Origin: Streptomyces swartbergensis
GTDB lineage: Bacteria; Actinomycetota; Actinomycetes; Streptomycetales; Streptomycetaceae
Assembly: GCF_002148965.1 (NCBI RefSeq)
Contig: NZ_NGFN01000001.1
Span: forward strand, 1 to 64,000
Direction: 5' to 3'
Length of the DNA stretch: 64,000 bases
Part shown: positions 1 through 8,396 of the stretch, piece by piece
Layout of the letters: each line of letters starts with the position of its first letter
How positions within the stretch are numbered: the first letter of the stretch is position 1
Position numbers and translations under genes: made by a program
Notes under the pieces: generated by a model
What the model saw: the letters and a program-made list of their open reading frames with translations, nothing else
Told to the model about the DNA's origin: nothing
Database searches by the model: none

Positions 1-1
1 G

Positions 2-214
2 GACATGTACGGCACCCCCGGCCCGTACGAGGACGCCGTCCAGGGCCAGCCCGTCTTCGAGGAGAACGGGCCGGACGACTTCAAGGGCGTCGACATCATG
101 CGCACCGTCCGCAGCTTCGACCCCTGCCTGCCGTGCGGTGTGCACATGTACGTCGGCAAGGGCAAGACGCTGACCACCCTGCACTCGCCCACCTACGGAG
201 CGAACCATGGCTGA
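2..214 (+). CDS. [NiFe]-hydrogenase large subunit, C-terminal fragment
   Basis: The window opens inside this gene; about 70 residues remain. The fragment carries the C-terminal DPCLPCGVH motif (codons from 119), whose two cysteines are the family's second pair of Ni-Fe ligands. The histidine marks the site after which maturation proteases cut, leaving a tail of about 22 residues here. The tail shows the protein is made as a precursor, which fits the maturation protease at 7833-8396. The gene order NifU-like, DUF5947, small proteins, hypA is what I associate with the group 1h (formerly group 5) high-affinity hydrogenases of Streptomyces. The group assignment is inference, because the N-terminal motif and the small subunit lie outside the window. 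The stop codon overlaps the next start by 8 bases. Confidence 0.93.
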   Translation, partial: DMYGTPGPYEDAVQGQPVFEENGPDDFKGVDIMRTVRSFDPCLPCGVHMYVGKGKTLTTLHSPTYGANHG

Positions 215-746
215 GGCCGCCGGAACACGGCTGGCCGACCCGGACGTCGAGGCCCGGCTCGCCCGGCTCGACGAGGTGCTGGAAGGCCTCGAACCCCTCC
301 CCGGCGCCGCCACGGAGGCGGTCCGGCTGCTGACCGAGGTCTACGGCGAGGCCCTGGCCCGCGTCCTGGACGAGGCGGACCAGCAGCTCGCGGAGCGCCT
401 GGCCGACGACGAGCTGCTGGGCCACCTGCTGGTGCTGCACGACATCCACCCCGAGCCCCCCGAGCGCCGGGCGGCCCGCGCGGTCGAACGGCTGCGGCCC
501 GCAGTACGGGAACGGGGCGGCGACGTGGAATGGGCCGGTATGGAAGGGCAGGTCGGCCGGGTGCGCCTGAAAACGGGCGGCGGCTGCGGCTCCGGCTGCG
601 GCGGTGGAGGCTCCGACGTCACCGACGCGGTACGTGAGGCGGTGCTCGCCGTCGCTCCCGACCTGACGGCGGTGGAGCCGCTGCCGAGCGCGCCGGCTCC
701 CGCGTTCGTCCCCCTGACCACGCTGACGCACCGAGGCGCACGGTGA
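207..746 (+). CDS. NifU C-terminal-like protein of the hydrogenase operon
   Basis: A 179-residue soluble protein that starts inside the hydrogenase large-subunit gene, so it is translationally coupled to it. The N-terminal two thirds are helical and acidic. Around residues 120-170 there is a NifU-like segment (GQVGRVRL, then a Gly/Cys stretch, then a DAVREAVLAVAPDLTAV helix). In classical NifU/Nfu domains this segment holds a CxxC that binds a transient Fe-S cluster. Here the cysteines are spaced CGSGC inside a Gly-rich loop, one residue wider than usual. A role in Fe-S supply to the hydrogenase small subunit is inferred from position; direct cluster binding is not certain. Confidence 0.8.
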   Translation: MAEAAGTRLADPDVEARLARLDEVLEGLEPLPGAATEAVRLLTEVYGEALARVLDEADQQLAERLADDELLGHLLVLHDIHPEPPERRAARAVERLRPAVRERGGDVEWAGMEGQVGRVRLKTGGGCGSGCGGGGSDVTDAVREAVLAVAPDLTAVEPLPSAPAPAFVPLTTLTHRGAR

Positions 747-1339
747 CCACCGATGGGGCGCTGGCCCGGCTCATCCGCTCCGCGGCCGACCGCACGACGG
801 CGGCCGTGGCGGAGGTGTGCGACCTGTGCGCCGCACCCGTCGCCGACGAGCACGCCCATCTCTACGACATCGGGCAGGACGAGGTGCGCTGCGTCTGCGG
901 CCCCTGCTCGGTGCTGTTCGCCGGGGCCGGGGCGGGCGCCGGGCACTACCGGCTCGTGCCCCGGCGCCGGGTCCGGCTGCCCCACGTCGACACGACGGTA
1001 CTGGGCGTCCCGGTCGGCCTGGTCTTCTTCGTGCCCCGGATGGACGGCACGGTCACCGCGCAGGGCCCGAGCCCGGCCGGAGCCATGAGGTGGGAGGTGG
1101 ACGCGGCGGCCTGGCAGGAGCTGGCCGGGACGTGTCCGCAGCTCGCCACCGTGGAACCCGAGGTGGAGGCCCTGCTGGTGAACACCGTCCACGGCCTCGA
1201 CCACCACTGGATCGTGCCGATCGACGACTGCTACCGGATGGTCGCCGTCGTACGAAGTGAGTGGCGCGGACTGTCCGGCGGAGGCCGGGTCTGGCCGGCC
1301 GTCGAGCGGTTCTTCGAGGAGCTCACCGAGCGGCCATGA
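743..1339 (+). CDS. DUF5947 hydrogenase-associated protein with paired CxxC motifs
   Basis: A 198-residue protein starting at a GTG that overlaps the upstream stop (GTGA). Two cysteine pairs, at about residues 26/29 and 52/55, look like a zinc- or Fe-ribbon near the N-terminus; no transmembrane segment is visible. The rest is a compact alpha/beta domain ending in a W-P-x-V-E-x-F-F-E helix. Proteins of this kind accompany group 1h hydrogenase genes in actinobacteria. Their biochemical role is not established as far as I know. A part in electron transfer or metal-centre assembly is plausible only from context. Confidence 0.8.
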   Translation: MTTDGALARLIRSAADRTTAAVAEVCDLCAAPVADEHAHLYDIGQDEVRCVCGPCSVLFAGAGAGAGHYRLVPRRRVRLPHVDTTVLGVPVGLVFFVPRMDGTVTAQGPSPAGAMRWEVDAAAWQELAGTCPQLATVEPEVEALLVNTVHGLDHHWIVPIDDCYRMVAVVRSEWRGLSGGGRVWPAVERFFEELTERP

Positions 1340-1381
1340 ACACGCACTCCGCAGGTCGGAGGCGAGGAAGGAGAACACCCC

Positions 1382-1588
1382 ATGGGCAGCATCAGAGTGG
1401 GCCGTGCCCAGGCGAAGCCCGACACCCCCGCGCACGTCGCCGGGATGCACCAGGGCAACAAGGGACGGTACGACGAGCAGAAGGGGCACCACGAGGACGG
1501 CACCGCTGACGCGCGCCGCTCCACGGGGATCCACTGGAAGCGGCATGACGCCCTCGCGGAGACCATGCCGAACATCTCGCCGGGATGA
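1382..1588 (+). CDS. small hydrophilic hydrogenase-operon protein
   Basis: A 68-residue, very polar protein rich in His, Lys, Asp and Gly, with no membrane segment and no cysteine. The start is well supported by a strong ribosome binding site (AGGAAGGAG, about 8 bases upstream). Its stop codon overlaps the next start (ATGA at 1585). It lies between the DUF5947 gene and hypA, so it is part of the hydrogenase transcript. I do not recognise a domain. The His-rich centre could suggest metal handling, but this is speculation. Confidence 0.65.
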   Translation: MGSIRVGRAQAKPDTPAHVAGMHQGNKGRYDEQKGHHEDGTADARRSTGIHWKRHDALAETMPNISPG

Positions 1589-1818
1589 GAGCCGTGATGA
1601 GAGAGCAGGGAGTCGCCGCAATGAAGGTCCGACGAGCACGCAGACCCGTCGCGCGCAGGCGAGGCGGAATGAGCGGACAGCGGGTGCTGAAGGCCGAGGC
1701 CGCCCTGGTGGGCGGTGTGGCCCTGGCACTGTTGTGCTGGGAGTTTCCCAGCCTGAGGCGGGAGGTGCGGATCTGGCGGATGGCCGGCGGTTTCCGCGCC
1801 GGCCACCGCTACCCGTGA
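1585..1818 (+). CDS. small single-span membrane protein, DUF6893-like
   Basis: Up to 77 residues; internal ATGs at 1597 and 1621 are alternative starts, and the one at 1621 follows a GAGAGCAGGGAG stretch. A basic N-terminus rich in Arg precedes one hydrophobic helix (about residues 37-51). An amphipathic tail of the type W/F-P-x-x-R-R-x-x-R-I-x-R-M follows, which resembles the short DUF6893 membrane proteins of actinomycetes. It is coupled to the upstream small gene and ends 7 bases before hypA. It could anchor the hydrogenase assembly at the membrane; that is inference. Confidence 0.6.
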   Translation: MRAVMREQGVAAMKVRRARRPVARRRGGMSGQRVLKAEAALVGGVALALLCWEFPSLRREVRIWRMAGGFRAGHRYP

Positions 1819-1825
1819 GCCGGCC

Positions 1826-2182
1826 GTGCACGAACTGTCGATCGCGACCGCGATCATCGAGCGCGCCGGCGAGCTGGCCCGGGCGGACGGGACGGGCGCC
1901 GTCTCGGCGGTGACCGTCCGGGTCGGCGAACTGGCGGGCGTCGTCCCCGACGCCCTGGACTTCGCCTTCGAGGTGGCCCGCGACGGCACCGCCCTCTCCG
2001 GGGCACGGCTCGTGGTCGAGCAGGTCTCCGCGCAGGCCTGGTGCGGTCCGTGCGCAAAGGAGTTCCCGGTGGGCATGCCCCCGTTCTTCTGGTGCCCGAG
2101 CTGCGACCAGCCCTCCAGCGACCTGCGCAGCGGCCGGGAGCTGGAGATCGCCGGGATCGAGCCGTCACCGGCCCCGGCATAG
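1826..2182 (+). CDS. hypA: hydrogenase nickel incorporation protein HypA
   Basis: A 118-residue protein that binds nickel through its N-terminal Met-His-Glu and passes it, with HypB, to the hydrogenase large subunit. The MHE motif directly follows a GTG start, so the start is fixed by the family signature. The zinc site is visible as two CxxC pairs (Cys73/Cys76 and Cys90/Cys93). Length is normal for the family. It is the last gene of the structural operon and faces hypE; the 12-bp hairpin at 2190-2218 separates the two transcripts. The other hyp genes are on the opposite strand. Confidence 0.95.
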   Translation: MHELSIATAIIERAGELARADGTGAVSAVTVRVGELAGVVPDALDFAFEVARDGTALSGARLVVEQVSAQAWCGPCAKEFPVGMPPFFWCPSCDQPSSDLRSGRELEIAGIEPSPAPA

Positions 2183-2189
2183 CGCGAGC

Positions 2190-2218
2190 GGACCCCGCCG
2201 AGCAGGTCGGCGGGGTCC
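2190..2218. terminator. bidirectional terminator between hypA and hypE
   Basis: A perfect inverted repeat, arms 2190-2201 and 2207-2218 (12 bp each) around a 5-base loop, sits in the 55-bp gap between two converging genes. There is no T-tract, as is usual for high-GC actinobacterial terminators. Confidence 0.75.
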
Positions 2219-2237
2219 CACTCGTGTCCGGACCGGA

Positions 2238-3308
2238 TCAGCAGATACGCGGCAACTGCTCGCCGAGCGGCAGATCCACCACCCGCGTGCCGCCCAGGCC
2301 GGTGGCGGCCACGACCATGCCGGGATGATCGGCGACGCACTCGCCGATCCGCGTGGCCCCGGCACCCTGCGGGTGGTTGCGCATCGCCGCGAGGACCTCG
2401 TCCGCCGCCGACGGGGGCACGAAGGCGACGAGCCGCCCCTCGTTGGCGACGTAGAGGGGGTCGAGCCCGAGGAACCCGCAGGCGTTCGCCACCGCGTCCG
2501 GCACCGGAATGGCGCGCTCCTGAAGCCGGACCCCGGTCCCCGAGGCGCGGGCGATCTCGTTGAGGGACGCCGCCAGGCCGCCCCTGGTGGGGTCGCGCAG
2601 CACATGGATGTCGGAGGTGACGGCCAGCATCGCGGCCACCAGATCCGCAAGGGGCGCGGTGTCGCTGGCGACCTCGACCCCGAACTCCAGCCCCTCCCGT
2701 ACGCTCATGATCGCCACCCCGTGCAGACCGATCGGCCCGCTGACGATCACGGCATCCCCGGGCCGCGCACGCTGGGGCCGGATGTCCACCTCGTCGGGGA
2801 CGAGCCCGACACCGGCGGTGGTGACGTACACACCGTCGCCGTGCCCGGACTCCACCACCTTGGTGTCGCCCGTGGCGATGGTGACCCCGGCCGCCTCGGC
2901 CGCCGCCCCCATGGAGCGTGCGATCCGTTCGACGACCGTCAGCTCCACGCCCTCCTCCAGGACGAACGCGGCGGAGAGATACGCGGGCCGCGCACCGCTC
3001 ATCGCCAGGTCGTTCACGGTGCCGTTGACCGCGAGGTCCCCCAGGCCCCCGCCGGGGAAGAACAGCGGCCGGACCACGTAGGAGTCGGTGGAGAAGGCCA
3101 GCCGCACGCCGCCCAGTTCGAGGACGGCGGAGTCGGCGAGACCGGCGAGCGTGGCATTGCCGTAGGCGGGGGTGAAGACCTGCTCCATCAGCTCCGCCGA
3201 CAAGGATCCGCCCCCGCCGTGCCCCATCACCACGACACCCTGGTCGCGCAGTGGGGCGGGGCAGGTCCAGGCGGCCGGGTCGACCACACCGGCGCGTTGT
3301 TCAGGCAA
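2238..3308 (-). CDS. hypE: carbamoyl-dehydratase HypE
   Basis: HypE takes a carbamoyl group from HypF onto its C-terminal cysteine and dehydrates it with ATP to a thiocyanate, the source of the CN ligands of the hydrogenase iron. The 356-residue protein ends in the diagnostic PRIC, with the acceptor Cys as last residue. A GHGGGG motif, typical of the AIR-synthase-like ATP domain, is near residue 30, and D-P-T-R-G-G lies in the middle. The start is taken as TTG at 3308, which overlaps the hypD stop by 8 bases. A GTG at 3287 is an alternative; the residues between (VDPAAWTCP region) look like those I recall from relatives, which favours the longer form. Confidence 0.94.
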   Translation of the reverse strand: MPEQRAGVVDPAAWTCPAPLRDQGVVVMGHGGGGSLSAELMEQVFTPAYGNATLAGLADSAVLELGGVRLAFSTDSYVVRPLFFPGGGLGDLAVNGTVNDLAMSGARPAYLSAAFVLEEGVELTVVERIARSMGAAAEAAGVTIATGDTKVVESGHGDGVYVTTAGVGLVPDEVDIRPQRARPGDAVIVSGPIGLHGVAIMSVREGLEFGVEVASDTAPLADLVAAMLAVTSDIHVLRDPTRGGLAASLNEIARASGTGVRLQERAIPVPDAVANACGFLGLDPLYVANEGRLVAFVPPSAADEVLAAMRNHPQGAGATRIGECVADHPGMVVAATGLGGTRVVDLPLGEQLPRIC

Positions 3309-4443
3309 CGGGAGCCACCTCTTCCTGTGTGGCCCGGCCGGCTTGCGGCGTCGGGGCGTTCATCCGGCGGTACAGGTAGTAGGCCGCGCAGGCGCCCTCG
3401 CTCGAGACCATGGTGGCGCCGAGCGGGCTGCGCGGGGTGCAGGTGGTGCCGAACGCGGCGCACTCGGTCGGCTTGATCAGCCCCTGGAGCACCTCCCCGC
3501 TGCGGCACTCCGCCGGCTCCTCGGTACGGATCCCCGTGACGTCGAAGCGGTGCTCGGCGTCGTACGCGCGGAAGGCGTCGCGCAGCCGCCAGCCACTGGC
3601 CGGGATCCGCCCGATACCGCGCCAGGACCGGTCGGTGACCTCGAACACCTCCTCGATCATGCGCACGGCGGCCGGATTGCCCTCCTCGCGCACGGCACGC
3701 GGATACGCGTTCTCCACCCGGTGCTCGCCGCGTTCCAACTGGCGGACCGCCCGGCGGATGCCCTCCAGGATGTCCAGCGGCTCGAACCCGGTCACCACCA
3801 TCGGCACACCGAACCGCTCGGCCAGCTCCGGGTACTCCGTCGTGCCCATCACGCTGCACACATGCCCGGCGGCCAGGAAACCCTGCACCCGGCAGGCCGG
3901 AGCCGTCATGATCGCCTCGACGGCCGGGGGCACCCGCACATGCGACACCAGCAGGCTGAAGTTGCTCAGACCCAGCCGGCGCGCCTGGTGCACGGCCATC
4001 GCGTTGGCCGGGGCCGTGGTCTCGAAGCCGATCGCGAAGAACACCACCTCCCGGTCGGGGTGGCGACGGGCCAGCTCCAGGGCGTCGAGCGGCGAGTAGA
4101 CCACGCGCACGTCGCCGCCCTCGCCCTTGACCCGGAACAGGTCGCGGCCGGTGCCCGGCACCCGGAGCATGTCGCCGAAGGAACAGAAGATCACCCCGGG
4201 CCTCGAGGCGATCTCCAGCGCCTTGTCGATGACCTCCAGCGGTGTGACGCAGACGGGGCAGCCGGGGCCGTGGATCAACTCGACCTGCTCGGGGAGCAGT
4301 TGGTCGATGCCGTGCCGGATGATCGAGTGGGTCTGCCCGCCGCACACCTCCATCAGGGCCCACGGCCGGGTCACGGTGGCCTGGATCTCGTCCAGCAGCC
4401 GCCGCGCCAGATCCGGGTCGTTGAACTCGTCGATGTACTTCAC
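3301..4443 (-). CDS. hypD: hydrogenase iron-centre assembly protein HypD
   Basis: HypD is the Fe-S scaffold that, with HypC, assembles the Fe(CN)2CO unit. The 380-residue protein has the conserved CGGQTH motif (Cys34) and GPGCPVC (Cys62, Cys65) used in iron binding and redox chemistry, and further cysteines toward the C-terminus for the [4Fe-4S] cluster. The GTG start at 4443 overlaps the hypC stop (GTGA), so HypC and HypD, which form a complex, are coupled in translation. Confidence 0.95.
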   Translation of the reverse strand: MKYIDEFNDPDLARRLLDEIQATVTRPWALMEVCGGQTHSIIRHGIDQLLPEQVELIHGPGCPVCVTPLEVIDKALEIASRPGVIFCSFGDMLRVPGTGRDLFRVKGEGGDVRVVYSPLDALELARRHPDREVVFFAIGFETTAPANAMAVHQARRLGLSNFSLLVSHVRVPPAVEAIMTAPACRVQGFLAAGHVCSVMGTTEYPELAERFGVPMVVTGFEPLDILEGIRRAVRQLERGEHRVENAYPRAVREEGNPAAVRMIEEVFEVTDRSWRGIGRIPASGWRLRDAFRAYDAEHRFDVTGIRTEEPAECRSGEVLQGLIKPTECAAFGTTCTPRSPLGATMVSSEGACAAYYLYRRMNAPTPQAGRATQEEVAPVA

Positions 4444-4721
4444 GCCGTTCCCGCCTCCTTCGCCGCCTGCTCCCAGGCGTCGCCGAACTCCTCCTCCAGC
4501 AGCCCCAGTTCCTCGAACAGCTTCAGCGAGGCCAGGGCCGATTCCTCGTCCAGGCGCTGGAGCGCGAAGCCGACATGCACGATGACGTACTCGCCCACCC
4601 GCACGTCAGACACGTACTCCAGACACGCCTGTTTCCGCACTCCGCCGAAGTCGATCAGTCCGGTGAGCGGATCCGCGCTGTCGTCGATGGCCACGACCTT
4701 GCCGGGCACTGCCAAACACAT
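4440..4721 (-). CDS. hypC: hydrogenase assembly chaperone HypC
   Basis: A 93-residue chaperone that carries the iron unit from HypD to the large-subunit precursor. The N-terminal Met-Cys (MCLAVPGKV) is the family signature; Cys2 binds the iron and the precursor. The start has one of the best ribosome binding sites in the window (AGGAGGAG, 6 bases from ATG). It lies 3 bases after hypF and overlaps hypD. Confidence 0.95.
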   Translation of the reverse strand: MCLAVPGKVVAIDDSADPLTGLIDFGGVRKQACLEYVSDVRVGEYVIVHVGFALQRLDEESALASLKLFEELGLLEEEFGDAWEQAAKEAGTA

Positions 4722-4724
4722 GGG

Positions 4725-7037
4725 TCACTCCTCCTGTCGTCGGTGCGCCGCGACCACCAGCTGGCCGAGGGCCAATCCGCCGTCGTTCGGGGGGACTTCG
4801 CCGTGGCGGAGCACGGAGAAGCCGTCGTCGGCCAGCAGCCGTGTGCACTCCTCCTCCAGGAGCGCGTTGGCGAAGACCCCGCCGCTGAGGGCGACGGTGG
4901 CCAGGCCGGTGTCCCGGCGCGCACGCCGGCAGATCTCCGCGACGGCCCGTGCCACCGCGCGGTGGAAGCGGGCGGCGAGCACGGGGGCCGGGGTGCCGCG
5001 CCGCAGATCGGCGACCAGTGCGCCGAGCACGGGCGCCGGGTCGAGAGGGTCGGCGAAGGCGTACGCCGAGGTCTCGGCGTCCCAGGCCGAAGCGGCCGCG
5101 GCCTCCAGTTCCAGGGCGGCCTGGGCCTCGTACCCCGCGCGATGGCACACGCCGACGAGCGACGACACGGCGTCGAAGAGCCGGCCCATGCTGGAGGTCG
5201 CCACGCAGGCCAGGCCACGCTCCAACTGCCTTTGAAGAAGCGTCAGTTCATCAGGCGCACAGGCTTTGACGCAGGGCAGGCCCGGGTCCCACGGCAGGCC
5301 CGCCGCCCACAGCCGGGCCAGCGCCGAACGGCACGGGTTGGCCACTCCCGCGTCGCCGCCGGGCAGCGGGGCGGGGGCGAGGTGGGCGTAGCGCCGGAAG
5401 CCGCTGTAGTCGGCGAGCAGCATCTCGCCGCCCCAGACGGTGCCGTCGTCGCCGTAGCCCGTGCCGTCGAAGGCGACGCCGATCACGGGTGCGGTGCCGT
5501 CGAGGCCGTGCTCGGCCATCGCGGAGGCGATGTGCGCGTGGTGGTGCTGGACCAGCACAGGGGCGTGCCCGGCCAGTCGGGCGGCCCACCTCACCGAGTG
5601 GTATCCGGGGTGCCGGTCCGCGGCGACGACTTCTGGGGCGACGCCGGTCAGGCACCGCATGTGCGCCTCCGCCCGACTGGCCGCCTCCAGAGTGGTCAGA
5701 TCGCCCATGTCGCCGATGTGCGGGCCGAACCAGGCGTGGTCGCCCTCGCCGAGACACAGGGCGTTCTTGAGATCACCGCCCACGGCGAGCGCGGGCCGCA
5801 CCGGGACCGGCAGCCGCAGCGGGCGGGGCACGAACCCCCGGGAGCGGCGCAGCACCTGCTCGCTGCCGTCGGGGCGCACCCGCAGCAGGGAGTCGTCGCA
5901 CGGCGAGGCGATGGGCCGGTCGTGGGCGAGCCACGCGTCGGCCAGCCCGGCGAGCCGGGTCAGTGCCTCGTCGTCGTCCGTGACGATCGGTTCGCCGGAG
6001 CGGTTGCCGCTCGTCATGACCAGCACACGCGGTCCCGGCGGATCTCCGGGCAGGCCGAACAGCAGGGTGTGCACGGGCGTGTAGGGCAGCATGACGCCGA
6101 GGTGGGGGCTGCCGGGGCAGACGCCGGGCGCGAGGCCCGCCTGCTCCGCCCGTCGGCGGAGCAGGACGATGGGGCGCCGGGGGCTGGTGAGGGCGGCCAG
6201 TTCGGGCGCGGAGAGCGCGGCGATCCGCCGTACGGCGTCCAGGTCCGCGCACATCACCGCGAACGGCTTGCCGCCGCGCGCCTTGCGGGTGCGCAGCGTC
6301 TCGACGGCCCGCGCGTCGGTCGCGTCGCACGCCAGGTGGTAGCCGCCGAGGCCTTTGACGGCGACGATCCGCCCGGCGGCCAGCAGTGCGCGTGCCGTCG
6401 CGAGTGCGTCGGCGTCCCGTGCCGGGCGGACGTCGCTCCCCGGCGTCGGCAGCAGGCGCAGCCGGGGACCGCAGCGGGGGCACGCCACGGGCTGGGCGTG
6501 GAAGCGCCGGTCGAGTGGATCGCCGTACTCCCGGGCGCAGTCGGCGCACATCGGGAAGCCGGCCATGGTGGTGACCGCCCGGTCGTACGGCATGCCCGTG
6601 GCGATGGTGAAGCGGGGCCCGCAGTGCGTGCAGGTGACGAACGGGTGCCGGTGCCGGCGGTCGGCCGGATCGGTCAGGTCCCGCAGACAGTCGGCGCAGG
6701 TCGCCGTGTCGGGCGGGAGGAGGGTGCGGCCGGGGGAGCGGTCGGTGGAGCGGATGGTGAAGGTGCCGTCGGCGCCGCTGACGGGCAGGTCCTCGAACCC
6801 GACACCGGTGAGGGCGGCCAACGGCGGAGGCTCGGTCGCCAGCCGGTCGCAGAAGTCGGCGACACGGTCCGGCGGACCCTCCACCTCGATGAGGACACCG
6901 TTCGCCGTGTTGCTCACGAACCCCGCGAGCGAGAGACCGGTGGCCAGGCGGTGCACGAAGGGCCGGAAGCCCACCCCCTGCACGGTGCCGCGCACGGTGA
7001 CGCGGCGGCGCACCGCCTGTGTGGCGGGCGCTGTCAC
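4725..7037 (-). CDS. hypF: carbamoyltransferase HypF
   Basis: HypF makes carbamoyl-adenylate from carbamoyl phosphate and ATP and loads HypE. The 770 residues show the full domain order. An acylphosphatase domain comes first (VRGTVQGVGFRPFVHRLA, about residues 10-95), then two CxxC zinc fingers (about 105-170, C-A-D-C and C-T-H-C), then a YrdC/Sua5 domain (about 200-390, with KGLGGYHLACDA). Last is a Kae1-like C-terminal domain with H-H-H-A-H near residue 490 and a GVAFDGTGYGDDG ATP loop. Length is typical. The GTG start overlaps the hypB stop. Confidence 0.95.
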   Translation of the reverse strand: MTAPATQAVRRRVTVRGTVQGVGFRPFVHRLATGLSLAGFVSNTANGVLIEVEGPPDRVADFCDRLATEPPPLAALTGVGFEDLPVSGADGTFTIRSTDRSPGRTLLPPDTATCADCLRDLTDPADRRHRHPFVTCTHCGPRFTIATGMPYDRAVTTMAGFPMCADCAREYGDPLDRRFHAQPVACPRCGPRLRLLPTPGSDVRPARDADALATARALLAAGRIVAVKGLGGYHLACDATDARAVETLRTRKARGGKPFAVMCADLDAVRRIAALSAPELAALTSPRRPIVLLRRRAEQAGLAPGVCPGSPHLGVMLPYTPVHTLLFGLPGDPPGPRVLVMTSGNRSGEPIVTDDDEALTRLAGLADAWLAHDRPIASPCDDSLLRVRPDGSEQVLRRSRGFVPRPLRLPVPVRPALAVGGDLKNALCLGEGDHAWFGPHIGDMGDLTTLEAASRAEAHMRCLTGVAPEVVAADRHPGYHSVRWAARLAGHAPVLVQHHHAHIASAMAEHGLDGTAPVIGVAFDGTGYGDDGTVWGGEMLLADYSGFRRYAHLAPAPLPGGDAGVANPCRSALARLWAAGLPWDPGLPCVKACAPDELTLLQRQLERGLACVATSSMGRLFDAVSSLVGVCHRAGYEAQAALELEAAAASAWDAETSAYAFADPLDPAPVLGALVADLRRGTPAPVLAARFHRAVARAVAEICRRARRDTGLATVALSGGVFANALLEEECTRLLADDGFSVLRHGEVPPNDGGLALGQLVVAAHRRQEE

Positions 7038-7771
7038 GAGACGAGGCCGGCTTCGGCGCCCTCATGGGTGTGGGTGTGCGGGCGGGGCGCCAGAGGAGGC
7101 CGGTGCACCGGGGCCCCGTCCCGTACGGCGAGCACCCGCTCCAGAAGAGCGTCGACGCCGGCGCCGGTGCGCGCGCAGGACCGCAGCACCTCCACCCCGG
7201 GGTTGACCCGCTGGACGTGGGCGTCGAAGGCGGTCTCGTCGAACCCGGCGGGTCCGGCCAGGTCGGTCTTGGTCAGCACCACCAGATGGGCGGACCCGAA
7301 GGCCGTCGGGTACTTCAGCGGCTTGTCCTCGCCCTCCGTCACCGCCATGAGCACGATCCGCAGACTCTCGCCGAGGTCGTAGGACGCCGGGCAGACGAGG
7401 TTGCCGACGTTCTCCACGAACAGCAGCGAGGTGTCCTCGGGCAGCCAGCTCTCCACATGGCCGCGCAGCTGCCGGGCCTCCAGATGACACAGCCCGTCGG
7501 TCAGCAGCTGCTTCACCGGGGCTCCCGAACGGGCCAGCCGGTCGGCGTCGTTCTCGGTCGCCAGGTCGGCGGTGAGCGCGGCCACCGCAAATCCCCGCTC
7601 CACCGCCCTGGCGAGCACCCGCCCGAGCAGTTCCGTCTTCCCGCTGCCCGGGCTGGACAGCAGATTGACCACGCTCACTCCCCGCCGGGCCAGCTCGTCG
7701 CGCAGGCCCGCGGCCAGACCGTCGTTCTTCGCCAGGACGGCTTGAGTGACCTCGTCCACGGAATCGCACAT
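7034..7771 (-). CDS. hypB: hydrogenase nickel incorporation GTPase HypB
   Basis: A SIMIBI-class GTPase that works with HypA in nickel insertion. The P-loop SSPGSGKTE and the DLAT and ENVGNLVCPA segments are clear. I start it at the ATG at 7771 (MCDSVDEV), because GAGGAG lies 8 bases upstream and HypB proteins commonly begin Met-Cys; an in-frame start at 7813 has no such site. Only one N-terminal cysteine is present in place of the CxxCxxxxxC seen in E. coli HypB. A short His-rich tail (HTHTH) near the C-terminus could store or buffer nickel. Confidence 0.94.
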   Translation of the reverse strand: MCDSVDEVTQAVLAKNDGLAAGLRDELARRGVSVVNLLSSPGSGKTELLGRVLARAVERGFAVAALTADLATENDADRLARSGAPVKQLLTDGLCHLEARQLRGHVESWLPEDTSLLFVENVGNLVCPASYDLGESLRIVLMAVTEGEDKPLKYPTAFGSAHLVVLTKTDLAGPAGFDETAFDAHVQRVNPGVEVLRSCARTGAGVDALLERVLAVRDGAPVHRPPLAPRPHTHTHEGAEAGLVS

Positions 7772-7832
7772 GGGCGCCGCTCCTCGCGGTCGGTGGGGAA
7801 ATCGGTCCGCCACCGATCCTCGGTGCCGTCTC

Positions 7833-8396
7833 TCACGGTGCCCGGCAGCCCGGCGGGGACAGGGCGGGGGATTCGTCCGGGCGGCTCAACGGGGGCATGG
7901 CAGCCGGGTCGGCCAGCAGCACCGGAACCATGGCGTGCAGGGCCGCGGCGGCCCGCCCGACCGCCTCGCGCACCGTCGCGCTGATACCCGGGGCGATGTC
8001 CTCGTCGGCGGGTGCCCGCAGCTCGGGCTCGCAGGCCAGGACGAGGACGCGCGGCAGCGGCTCGTCACCCAGGTGGGCGGCCAGGGCGAGGACCTTCGCC
8101 GGGTCCATGCCGTGCGCCTCGGGCGGGGCGCCGACCGCGGCGCGGTCGGGCAGGTTCGGCTCGATCAGCGACAGGGTGCCCGGCTCGTGCCCCCGCACGG
8201 CGGCGTCGACCAGGACGGCCGTGTCGTAGCCGTCGAGCAGTGCGTACGCGAGGTCCATGCCGCGGATGCCGAAGTCCCGTACCCGCACCTCGGGCGGCAG
8301 CGGGCGCCGTCCCAGGGCGCGGATCACCTCGGGGCCGAAGGCGTCGTCCGCGAGGAAGATGTTGCCGACGCCCGCCACGAGGAGCCGCGCACTCAT
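7833..8396 (-). CDS. hydrogenase maturation protease (HyaD/HybD type)
   Basis: A 187-residue endopeptidase expected to remove the C-terminal tail of the large subunit once nickel is bound. The N-terminal GVGNIFLADDAFG motif holds the first metal-sensing acidic residue, and LVDAAVRG around residue 60 the second; a His lies further on in the EAHGMDP region. Length is slightly above the 150-180 usual in the family because of a Pro-rich tail. The start overlaps the hypX stop (ATGA at 8393-8396). Its substrate is most likely the large subunit cut off at the start of the window. Confidence 0.9.
   Translation of the reverse strand: MSARLLVAGVGNIFLADDAFGPEVIRALGRRPLPPEVRVRDFGIRGMDLAYALLDGYDTAVLVDAAVRGHEPGTLSLIEPNLPDRAAVGAPPEAHGMDPAKVLALAAHLGDEPLPRVLVLACEPELRAPADEDIAPGISATVREAVGRAAAALHAMVPVLLADPAAMPPLSRPDESPALSPPGCRAP

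Noticed and set aside
2325-3476. Plus-strand open frame of 383 codons
   Set aside because: Antisense shadow of hypE and hypD; low-complexity composition and no start signal.
4575-7382. Plus-strand open frame of 935 codons
   Set aside because: It is antisense to hypF and hypC. The translation is rich in Arg, Gly, Ala and Val without motifs, while the opposite strand gives complete Hyp proteins.
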